64,000 bases of DNA from the NCBI RefSeq assembly GCF_000524195.1, contig NW_020170427.1, positions 80,627 to 144,626 on the forward strand. Direction: 5' to 3'. This document shows, one piece after another, positions 50,344-61,539 of this stretch. The notes beneath the pieces are model-generated. The model saw only the letters and a list, made by a program, of their open reading frames with translations, was not told the origin of the DNA and searched no databases. The position numbers were made by a program, and so were the translations under genes. The DNA is from Echinococcus granulosus (lineage: Eukaryota; Platyhelminthes; Cestoda; Cyclophyllidea; Taeniidae). How positions within the stretch are numbered: the stretch's first letter is position 1; every line of letters begins with the position of its first letter.

Positions 50344-53300
50344 CAAAGAAAAGAAATCCCATTGCCTACCTCCCTGCTCGTGGGGCGAGTGAAGCCAAAC
50401 ATTGCCGAGGTTCTTTACATCATGTCCATTTACTCAATCACATGGGAAAGAGGGTGTTTGTGTGTCATCCTCACTCATAATTTAATCATGCCTTGGAAAA
50501 AATTTAATTAACACCACCACGGAGGGAGAAAGACCACCGATTGGATAAAGCGAAGGGAGCAGATAACCCACGTAGACCCTCAAAAAGTGACATTAATTCA
50601 GGGGATTGTTCTGCCTCTCTTCATGCACAAGGCAAACATCAACAACAACTGACAAGAAATGCGAGGAGGGAGCGGAGGAAGCGATAAATTTGCGGTTAAT
50701 GTTTGACTTGTGGGAAAAACATAGCTGACAAGCAAGATTTCTTCCCCCCCTCCCCCACCCTGCAAGTAAAATAAAACGGACATGGAAATAAATTGACAAC
50801 TCAGAGGTAAATTCTGACTTTTCCATCGGAAATTAACTTATATGAATTGATGGGTCATAGTTTGTGGAATATCAGCCGCATTGATGTGTCGCATGACACA
50901 TTTGAATGAAACTATGGGGAAATTTTGAAACAAAATAAACACTTTGCCACTCCGTGACTTTTGGGCTGCCCCCAGGCTCTAATATGGAGCAGAAACACCT
51001 AGCAGGTCCACATTGCTTCCCCTGGGGAGAATCTCAGGTGTGCGTTAATGTGCTCCACCGCTTTGGGGTAGATGAGGAGCAGGTGATAATCCTGCGTTGG
51101 AGATGTTTGTTTGACGCGCTCGGTTTTGCGCATTTGTATACATGTGTATGGGCACGAGATCATAGTGGTGATAAGTTAGCAAGGCTGTCCACTCCTCCAT
51201 CGCCTCTGCCCCATCGAGGCGTGTGGTTAACAAGGTGGACGGTCAACCCGTGAAAAACGTAACCACTTGTGTCTCTGTCCCTCCCCTCTTCTCCTCCCCT
51301 TCCACCGCGCCTGATGAAATAAGATTTATCTCGTCTCCCGTGGTCGCATTACACAGATAGCCCGCGTGAGTAATCGCAAGATTGGCGGAAACACAATATT
51401 TAGTCCACACTTCATATGAGGCGAATGGATCTTACCTATAGCACAGATGAACCAAAACTACATTGCGGTCGTGGCAACAGGGATGCACCTGTCACTCCTA
51501 GCCAGTTTATTAAGGATACGGAAGCGGGTGCGTTAAAACGTGATGTATAGGACAGAAGGAGAAGGACAGGTGCGGCTTTTGTCCATTACGCCTCGCCAAA
51601 TTCAGTTTGAAGTATTAATCCGATCAGAATGCTGTACCATTTAAAGTAGACAGACAATACATGTGTACAGTGGAGCTTTGTGAGTAGTCCTACTTAATGC
51701 GGTTGTCGCGAGATCAGAGCGACTCACCTCTGCTTTCAGTTTTATGGCAACGTCGTTGTTTGGGCTTAAGTCCCCTGTCTAGACTGTTTAAACATAGTGT
51801 CCGTGCCAGAAGACAGGTGTTTGGTTTTACGAGGTTAGTAGTACTTCTTGATTGATACCTCTGCGACTTTGCGGGTTCAGACTTGTCAGCCCCACATCTG
51901 GCTTTGCGGTCTCAAATCAAGCGCAAAATGACTTTCAATGCTTGTTCAAATACTACCAAGGAGCGAGATTGCATTATTTTTTAGCTACAGTTCTCTGCTA
52001 CTTATACCGGCGTCCAACTAATACTTGCGACGCCTCAGCGTACAAGAGAACTATCTGATGACATCCAACATAGGCTAACCTTTCGGAAGTAGACGTGTAC
52101 ACGAGTAATTGTGTTGAAGAGAGGTTCAGCTTTTGTACAGCTTCATCGGAGGCTATTCACCGATTATTTAGTACCAGAAGTTTCACGATCTAAATGCTCA
52201 CAGGGATGGTAGTGAGCAACACTAACAGATAGACGACAGTCTGTGGAGAGTTTACACCATCCAAACCTCATTGCTAAGGGGCTGTGTCCCATCACCGTAC
52301 CAAGTGTGCTTGAAGATACAGGGAGGTAGTCATAAGTTCACAGGATACCTCGTTCATCATCACACGCTGTTGATTGTACCACCGCTACCCGCCATCTTGA
52401 GTAGTGGCGTGGTATCTGGTCTAGGCTGGCCTGCGATGGATGCTTCAGATATATTGGGACACACATTTTTACTTAATACTTCGCGCCGACATGCTTCATG
52501 GGCATGGGAGCATAACTGTGATAGATCCTTTTCTGGGCACACTAAATTAGAGTCTGGGTGCCTGTGGATCCTAAATAATTGCAAAAGAGAAGCCTCATGA
52601 TTTCAAGATGAAGGTAGCTTGCTCAGGAGATGGAGGAAGCTCTATGTTTTCTAGCATCTGGAGCAGCATGGTTCGCCTAGCTAATCGCAGTCCGTGGGTC
52701 TAAATCCACCCCACGTCTATGCATCAAACAACAGGCAAAAGAGAAAAGCGGGCACACACGGGAACAAAGAACGCTGAAAGTGACCGCCCATTAAAGAAAG
52801 AAAACTCTCCCCGAAATCTGTTGGGAGGCATAAAAGCCCTAACGTGACCCGTCTCTCGAACAGTCGGCAATGTGAGGAGAATAAAATGGCAAAAAAAAAG
52901 CACAAAATAATATCAGAGTCAGCTGTTTGTTGCGGTCTCTTGCTTTACCACGGAGCAAGTAAAACCGTCTGGGTATGAACGTGAAGCGACTTTTTGAGAC
53001 GCGGGTTAGGGGGGGTCGAAGTACTGGGGTGAGGTATAAACATTTCCACAGGGTAAAACCCAGGCCACACAACTTTATGGACTATTCTCTCAATCTTAAA
53101 AACCCGTTTACTGCGTCAACAGCTCCTTAAATTGGGTGGAAGGCAAAGGGGAAGTGAGTAAAGGGAGCGGGATTGGCCGGCACTGCTGTGAATTGGGTAA
53201 GTGGTGTAGCACTTGCATCAAGACTGAAAAAGAAGGAAAGTGGGCAAAGTATTGGTAATAATACAGGCAAATCTCGATTTGCAGCAGAAATCTGAGTGGG

Positions 53301-53806
53301 CATTTTCATGCCATCTTGTTTACAGAGACAATTTAACTGCTCACGGTTCAGTTGTTTTGCTGTCATTGTTTTTTAACCAATTTTAGCAGTTGCTCAAAAG
53401 CTGGAGATCCAATTACCTTTAAGTCAAAAACTTCCTTTATCCACTTTTCATCATAAATGGCTTGCAAGACAATTTTTATACAGTTAGTAGTCGTGGTAAA
53501 CTACCACATGTCACATATTTGTGACCAACGGTTCAGATAGCGAAAGGGGACATTGTGTATGTGACTTTGATGCTAAATGTTTTAAGGAACATTGGCCATT
53601 AGTTCTGAAGGCACTTTACGAAAACCATTTTAAATTTGAACATTAAAACTTCATGAATGCTCCAAGATCATTGGAGAGTGTTATCCCTACTTTAATTGTT
53701 ACTCCAAACCTCTCCTGATATTTAACAGATCCAAATCTATCTAATGGATAGTGGTAAATAATAACTGAATTACCTTTCAGATTAATGTACTAACTCACCG
53801 AACTCC

Positions 53807-56800
53807 ATGCCATCAACACTACGAATGTCACTTGACGTCGTGATCTTCGCATTTCTACTGGTTGTTGGCGTCTCTCGCACAGAGGTGATAGAGCTGCAAA
53901 CGAGTGAAGAACTGCCCGGTGGGTCTGTGATCGCAGATCTACGGGCCCTCATTTCTAAGAGTGGCAAATTCCCGGAATTACAAATGCCCGTTTTCAAGGC
54001 TGTAGGGTCTGACGACATCGGAAACCGCCTCGTTGATGTAAGTGGTTAAGGCATCGTCCTACGTACCTTTAATTTCTATGAAGGCACGTTTTCACATCAA
54101 CTTGTTATTGTTCTTCACTTTCATTTGGTCCATCACCTCACGTAGGTTTACTCTCCATTACACGCGGTTAGTTACAATTTTTATTTACCACTTGTGACAG
54201 ATAAGGGAAGCCCTTCGTATGAAACTAATCCTCCATAAGTGTCTACTGTCATAAATTCTTGAAGCAAGTAAAAATTAACTTTAGATCCACAACTGATACA
54301 TTAGGATAAAACCAGAATTGAAACTGGTCTAAAACTACCACGAAATGTACGTAAAACTGGAATCCACGTCAGGATTGTTGTGTAGGATGCTAATAAGTCC
54401 AGGCTTCACCGTCTTCACGGATTTACCAGTAGACTTGTCTTCAAATTTCCACAGAAATTTAATGTAACCAGAGCTAATTTATGTTTTTTTTTTTTTCTAA
54501 ATAACGGCAGCCAGTCTGATTTTATTGCACCGTTTGAGAGCGTCTAGGACCCAAAATTTGATCGCCTCTTCGATAATGTCGCTATCCTCTTACACTTTTA
54601 TTTCTCCCTTTCTCAAGGCCTCACAATAACTGGGGACATAAAACAGTTTACTCAAAAAGGTTACATTAGTAAGCAGGTTTATTTTTCAAACATGAATAGT
54701 AAGCAGAAAAGTTGGCTTTTTGTTTGTGTTGTAGGTCACCTCAGAAGGCAAACTTGTGGTGATTCACCGGATCGACAGGGAGAAGCTCTGTCCCCTCTAT
54801 CCCCTCTCTATTTTCCCTGGACCTCAATCGGATTTTGGGGGCCCCCCACCAGGCACCTTTGGTTTCTCATCGCAACCGATTCTTACCACAAGTCTTGCCA
54901 GTAACGGTCAATGTGTCATCACTCTCCGGGTAGCTGTCACGGAGAAGGGCGAAGTGAGCGACCCACTTGACCTATCCAACATCTACCAGCTTCGTATAAC
55001 CGTGCTCGATGTCAACGACCAGGCTCCCTTTTGGCCGGAAAACTTGCAACGCCATGTCATTGAGTTTCGTGATGGTGATCCAGTGGGAAAACGGCAATCT
55101 CTTCCTCTTGCTATCGATCTAGATCAAGGAGAGAATGCAAGAATCTCTTATAGAATTGAACAAGACCTCGTTGATGAGCCTTCGCCTGAGGGATGGGATT
55201 CTATACCATTTAAACTGATCCACGATCAGTCTGACGGAAGTCTCTACCTTCAGACAGAGAGAGAAATCGATCATGAGGTGACCAGCTCATATAAACTCGT
55301 TCTGAAAGCCACTGATGGAGTGGATAAAAGCGTACCTGACTCTATTGTCGCAGAACGCTTCCTCCGTCAGCATACTTCTACTCTTGCTTTGACAGTTGTG
55401 GTGCAGGACATCAATGACAACGACCCAAAATTTACTCAACCTGTGTTTACACCTGATCGTCCAGTCTCAGAAGCAACACCAGTGGGCTCTGTTGTGCTCC
55501 GATTAAAAGCCACCGACGCAGATTCTGGTGAGAACGGGGCCTTCCACTTTGGATTTGCACCGAATGTTGGCTGGAGGTCCATCGATAAGTTAGCTCAGCA
55601 TCTCTTCGATGTGCGACCGAACGGAAATGTGGTCGTCCGACGTCCCCTGAACGTTGATAGACGGTGGAAACTCGTGGATGATTTGAAGAAAAGCTCCAAC
55701 TCCGATTTGTTTGGCAGAGACACCGTGAAAGGAATGGAATTCAGTTTCAAGGTGGTCGTTGTAGATGAGGCCGACTCGAGGTACGCTCGATCCTCTGAGG
55801 CCACGGTTAATATAGTTGTGATGGATGAGAACGATGAGGCACCGGTCATCGGAGTTATGCGACCTACCACTTCCGGTGAATGCGTGAAGTCTTTGGGAAA
55901 ACCGACGGGAATTACTTCTAGTCGATTGTCAACTCAAACATCCTACGCGTGTGTCTTTGAAAATGCACCGGTCGACACTTTCGTTGCCACTATTCAGGTA
56001 AATCAATCCCACTTACTTAAAATATTATTTGGGATTTCTAATGCACACTAGAGAGTTTAGACGAGACAATCATTTATGGATTACAATTAGTCCATCCTAT
56101 GCAAGTGGATTCCAGCATTTCCACTTTGATTTCAGTGGTGATTTATGAGGGAAAATGGATTGATGATTATTGCTTGGGTAAAAAGATATGTAGGAGTGTT
56201 TTATAATGCGGAGAAAGAACACAACCTCAGTTCCCTCGACAATAGTTGCGGGATGCTTCTGCTAATTACTCAGGAAAGGAAAATTTCCTGCAAAATGTAG
56301 ATGTATGCATGCGATATGCATTTCATCATCGCTTGTGATTAGAACCTAGATTCGGTTGTATTTAAGTGTTGAGAAGAGATAGAGTTGAGCAGCCACATAG
56401 GGGAGAGAAGTCCATTAGAGGAGCTTGATCACAGACCAGGCTGAAGGACTTGCGGCCACAGGGGTACTGTTGAGAGTCAGACTGAATTACCACACACTGA
56501 GAGCTGCATAGCTCTCTACTCGGAACAATCATGGAAGTGAAAATAGATAGATTTAGGGTAGGTATCGTCTCCTCCTTACTCATCATACACACTCTACTGT
56601 TGCTGTTCCTTGACGGCGATGGACACGCGGTAGAAGATAGAGAGCATCAACCGGTGTCAGCCATAGCAACCTAGTGATCCTAAGAACTTTTACAGAGTCT
56701 TTTGTCACAGATTATTCGCCATATTCTAGCTATGAATGCTGTAACTGTAGGCTTGACCTCCCCATTCTTGAAAACTGAATGACATCGAACCTGTTGATCA

Positions 56801-59800
56801 GAATTGCCTGCCATGAACACACCAGAGAGTAAAGTTTACCGTAGAGAACATAAGAAGGAGTTTTTAGTATTTCCACAAAGATGGTGCCTTGCATTGATTT
56901 TATTAGGGAGAAAAGTGTCTCTGCCCCGTCTAAAAGCGAAATGTAATTTAATTTTATGTCTGGGTAATTTGGATGGAAGCGTAAAGAAGCTTCTAGTGTT
57001 ACGATATTTCCAGTAACCTCGTCTAAACAACCAACAGAAGGCATAATTAACTGAGAGGTGCTGCACTGGTGAAGAAGAAAAAGTCACGAAGCGAGTCTTA
57101 CAAACAAAAGATGACCATGCCAACGCAGTATAGTGTTTCTCCCATCACGGATAGGTTAACATCTGATCTGCCTTGCCGGCAGCCTAGTGCAGGAGGAAGG
57201 CAACAGTTGTCGGCCATATGGTTGCATTAATCTCACAGACATCGCATCCCATCTCATCCCTCGTCATATCGATCCCCCCCCCCCTTCCATGGAATAGGGC
57301 AAAGCAGCGGTTTTTAATGGCATCATTAATTATGACCACGCAGCGGTCCCCTGCTTCCATGTGTGTGTGGTTTTGCCTCTAGGCTCTGAAAGGCGTCCAG
57401 ACAGTCCTATTTGAGGTTTTGTAATGCTGACCATTTAAATGTCTTCATTACAAATTTTCTCTCAAGTAAATTCCAACTACGCAGACGCTACCCTTACTAG
57501 GAATAACAGAACAACTAGCCCATAACATAGTACTTACTCAGTAATGGGTATTTACTTCTATTACTTAAGGTGAGTGACATGGACTTTTGTGGAGAGGATG
57601 AACACGAATGTGTGTTGGACAATAAGAACTTTACCCTGGTTGCTGAAGAGCACGCCAACACACGCCTATCTGCCAATCAACTTACCCATGTTTTCAATAG
57701 CCAAGCTCTTAAGGGTCCTGGTGTCTCCCAGTATGCAATCCTAACGGCTGTTGCACTAGATCGAGAGGCTACACCATTTCAACAAATCCAGATCCTTTGT
57801 ACCGATCGTGCAAACCATCAATCCGTGCACAATGTCACTGTCCTCATAGGCGATATCAATGATCACAAGCCACAGTTCGCACAAGAAGTGATGACCTATC
57901 AGGTGCCAGAGAATTCACCGCCTGGAACAATCCTGAAACCGTTGTCTGTCGGTCCTACGAGAAATTCGGTGTCACTAGCAACTGACGGAGACGTCGGAAA
58001 GAATGGAATGGTAAAATACAGCTTTATTGAGGGATCAAGAACTTCAGAAAACTTTTCCATTGACCCCTTCACTGCTGCCATTTCTACTCGCATTCCGTTT
58101 GATCGAGAAGAAAATGGAAAGTATGTTTTTAATATCTTAGCAGTGGACCAAGCCGATGGTGAAAATACACTGACAGGAACTGGAACTGTGGAGGTCATGG
58201 TGCTTGATGTGAATGATAATCCACCCGTTTTTGCCCAGGAGACTTACACTTTCCAAATAGCGGAGAATCTTCCCCGTGGAACTCGTGTCGGTCAGGTGAC
58301 TGCATTCGATCTTGACGACCAGGGTCCGGTCTCTTACTACCTTAGCAGTGATCACGACGCTCTAGTCTTCCAGATAGATCGAACATCGGGAGAACTGTTT
58401 ACTAGAAGACCTCTTGATCGTGAAGACCAATCGAACTACACATTCAACGTGCTTGTTCGTGACTTTGCTGCTTCGGGAGGCGGTGTGGAGAAGAAGACCT
58501 ATACAGCTACCGCCACGGTTACGGTTGTTTTAGAGGACGAAAATGACAATTCCCCGGTTTTCATCCTTCCTAATGCCACAGCAAACACTCTAACCGTAGC
58601 AGTCAGCCAAACCCTTGGGCATAAACTCGCTGTCATAATCGCCAGCGATGCAGATGAGGGTGATAATGGTCGCATAACCTACAAAATAAAAGCAGGGAAT
58701 TCCCTCAATCTCTTCAGCATCGATCCTCAGTCCGGTCTCCTCTTTTTGGCCGATTCGTTGTCTCGCTTCAATGAAGCTACCAACACTTCATCTGCTGACG
58801 AGGCCGCAACAGCTAGAGCAATACAACTCTCCACACAACCAACAGTCCATGTAATTACGCTAGAAGCCTGTGACAGCGGCGTGGAGCCTCGTTGTACCGT
58901 TTCACCAAATCTGCGGATCCACGTACAACCGGAGCGAAGGTACAGACTAGGAGGCGAGAGTGGTGGAGGTGTCGGTGCCGCAGCTGGCGGAGGAGAACAG
59001 AATCATTTCAGTGACGGTTCGCAAAGTCATAGTGTGACATTACAGCCCCAGGAGGGAGATGGAGTAGCAGGGGATGAGGGACAAGCAGGATGGAATGGCA
59101 TGAAGATCTCATCAACGCGTGTTACCGCTAGTGGACTGCGGGGGTGGTCGAGTGGTTCCAATGAAATCATCATCATCTGCATGTCGGTTCTTTTTGTGAT
59201 CCTCCTGGTGGCTATTCTCGCTTTGACCATCCTTTTGCGTAACTGCAAGATAGGACCAGTCAAACAAATGACTGGTAAGCATAATACCTGATTTAATCTA
59301 TTCCACCAGTGTTCTCTTTTCTGTGTATACTAGATACTAGGCAAACTACGGCATGTTTTTGACGGGATGAGAGGGAGGGTATCCCAAATCAGATAAGGCC
59401 TTTATAAAACCGCTAAACCCAATTCCGAGTAGGGGCGCTGTACTGAAAAAAGAAACTCATTCTGTCCGATGATGACCGCATAAAAGGTATACAGCAAAGC
59501 CTATATTTTTCCAGTATCTGATCAAACATGGGATATCTACGCAGTAGTAAAAGAGCCTGTTGAAAGCCCAGCGAGAGCAAACCTCTACACTCCAAAATTA
59601 TGACCACAGTGATAGTCAATATTAATAGGCAACAGAATTCTCAATTTTTAAGTAATGAGATTTAGTAATACACTCAACTAGGTTGTTTTTAATAAGATTT
59701 AGTATGACAATCATTTCTAGTTTGCTGTGAGATTAAACCATTTTTTATACTTAATTATGGAATTCTTTTCAGCCAATCTGGTCGACCTTTACACATTACT

Positions 59801-60700
59801 TCACATGGGAAAGCCTTTTTAAGTTTAAAGATGCGTGAATAATAGACTAGCCTTCAGCTATGCTTGAGATAAACTTTTTTCACATAATTTCCTAGCATAA
59901 AATCCTTTCCTTGTACTTTTGTAGTGTCGGCTACACAACGAAGTTTGAGTCGTTCCAAAACGCCGACTTATCTTGGCACCATTCCATCATCGCAATCTGG
60001 TGTCGAAGCTGCAGGATCTGTAGTTGGGACACTAAATTCTCCACCACCATCACAACCACTGCCACAACTTGCAGTAAGTGGGGGTGGCGGGGGATCAGGA
60101 GTAGGTGTAATCCAAAGCCAGTCCGAAATGATCCTCTGTCAACGGGCTGGGGGGAATATACTTCCACAGAGTCAATCCTTCTTCGAGATGCCCAAATCGA
60201 TGACTCAGGAGTTTGCTACCTTTGCGCCGGCTAGTCTCGAAGGCTACCAAGGTGGATGCAAAAAACAGGCCAGTGCTGCAAGAAGTGCGGATCTTCTACT
60301 TCCCGTCAAGTATGCTCACATACCAAATAACAAGGAGGTGAGAATTTGACTATTCACGTAACATTTTGCAGCGGACCCAGTAGAGCAGTCACGCGTTTCA
60401 AGACAGCTTCAATGCCCTCAAGCGATAAAAGAGCTGCTATACTGAATGCGAGGCATCACATTACCTAAGGGTAATAAAGGCTAAGATATAAACACATGGG
60501 ATCCCTCCAGATCACGTGATTTTTCTTGGTGGTCAGGGCGAAAGTAACCTCCTTTAAATTTGTTCCAATGCCTGAAATAAGTATGATAAGTGATCCACTT
60601 TTATCTCTTTTTATTCAGATCACTCCTCAAGGCCAGGCTATCGACAAGATTTTCGTCAGTCACCCTTATGCGGTACCTAGAAACGATGCCGTCTGCTGTG
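53807..60700 (+). CDS. Protocadherin-like cadherin receptor, 3'-partial
   Basis: This is a single-pass calcium-dependent adhesion receptor at the plasma membrane. Exons seen: 53807-54037, 54735-55997, 57570-59274, 59925-60337, 60619-60700. They join in phases 0, 0, 1, 0, and the last leaves phase 1, so at least one more exon follows. An N-terminal signal peptide (hydrophobic VVIFAFLLVVGV) precedes EC1. About seven cadherin repeats are marked by the linker motifs DVNDQAP (about residue 170), DINDNDP (302), DENDEAP (444), DINDHKP (598), DVNDNPP (718) and DENDNSP (828), with a last repeat to about 950. A Gly/Ser/Gln-rich spacer and one transmembrane helix (about 1030-1054) follow, then a Ser/Pro/Gly-rich cytoplasmic tail. 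No laminin-G, EGF or clear catenin-binding segment is seen, so it is protocadherin-like rather than classical. The start is the first ATG before the signal peptide; a second in-frame Met is six codons on. Confidence 0.92.
54484..54496. repeat. T13 homopolymer in cadherin intron 1
   Basis: Thirteen T bases lie 240 bp upstream of exon 2. This is a simple homopolymer with no evident role and is not the polypyrimidine tract used at 54734. Confidence 0.8.
55998..57569 (+). other. Cadherin intron 2 (1.6 kb)
   Basis: The intron splits EC4 between ATIQ and VSDMDF. It carries a C11 run at 57274-57284 and short open frames on both strands, none recognised. No exon or element is supported. Confidence 0.6.
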
Positions 60701-61159
60701 GTAAGTGAGAGTGGCTGGAAGTGATACTGAAGCTAGCTTAACTCTACTACTGTGGGGGATTTAAAATTAGCTCCCGGAGGCCTTCTACCAAGTGTACTAT
60801 TCACGTTATTACTGTGGTTTTACGATGATCCAGAACATTATTGCCAAAGTACCTACGCGAATGTAAATGAATTCGCTTACTGGTCAACATGATCCCGCAT
60901 AGTCAGCGCGCTTTTCAAATTGAATTACATAGTCTGAAGACAATTGCATCAAAGTGAAGCAGACAAACTAGCGGTATGAAGTAGAACGTTTGAAACAGAT
61001 CGTGTGTGAAAGTAAGGTACACTTGCGCCACGAATGGTGTTGTTTAGGCTCTAAAACTGGTGGTCGCACTCTATCACCATTCAGTACCCCACCATTAGTC
61101 ACCCAGCGCACAGACCGATAAGAATCGCATTTAAGTGAAAATAAAATGCGTTGGCTACT

Positions 61160-61210
61160 GGAGGGAGGAGAGGGATAGGGACAGAGAGGGAGAAGGAGGA
61201 GGTTGGAGGA
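61160..61210 (+). repeat. Purine-rich G-tract cluster
   Basis: About 50 bases of almost only G and A contain many GG and GGG runs separated by one to five bases. The pattern could fold as a G-quadruplex or a triplex. No coding use is seen. Confidence 0.6.
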
Positions 61211-61506
61211 ATATCCCCTATCCCACAGTACTAATCAATTAGGCAACTAAGGCGAGGATTTTTTCTCCTAGGCGGAGACAACACTATGGCATAGGCGAAA
61301 AAGAAGCCTCCAAGCGTATTGCTCTCGTGTAAACATTTTTGCCTCATGTAATGAACAGACATGTATTGGCGACGGGGCTATGGTCGGGAGTGTGACTGTG
61401 AATGTGTTTATGTACATGAAAGTCACACAAGCAGTTGGTATTTATGGGCAGAGAGGAAGACTGCACTCCCTTCCCCCCTAAAACTAGTGTTCCTTTGTAG
61501 TTCATG

Positions 61507-61539
61507 ATGAATGTGTGGTTTGAAGAAACACACATTCAT
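61507..61539. repeat. Inverted repeat with 14-bp stem
   Basis: The arms ATGAATGTGT and ACACATTCAT are perfect complements. The stem continues inward as GTTT and AAAC around a GAAG loop, with one bulged G. It is too short for a typical miRNA precursor. Function is unknown. Confidence 0.65.

Larger units (their letters stand above)
45788..53806. other. 8-kb intergenic region, no recognised gene
   Basis: The region lies between the USP stop and the cadherin start, both on the plus strand. It is A/T-rich with short open frames. 46750-47960 has uneven composition, with a 90-codon minus frame (46775-47047) and a 92-codon minus frame (47655-47933) that I could not assign. 49592-49933 holds the most protein-like frame (listed separately). 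50334-50343 is a G10 run. I saw no signal for RNA genes beyond a weak tRNA-like patch near 52650. Confidence 0.45.

Noticed and set aside
52645..52715. tRNA-like patch with B-box-like GGGTCTAAATCC
   Set aside because: The B box has mismatches, the A box is poor and the acceptor stem does not pair.
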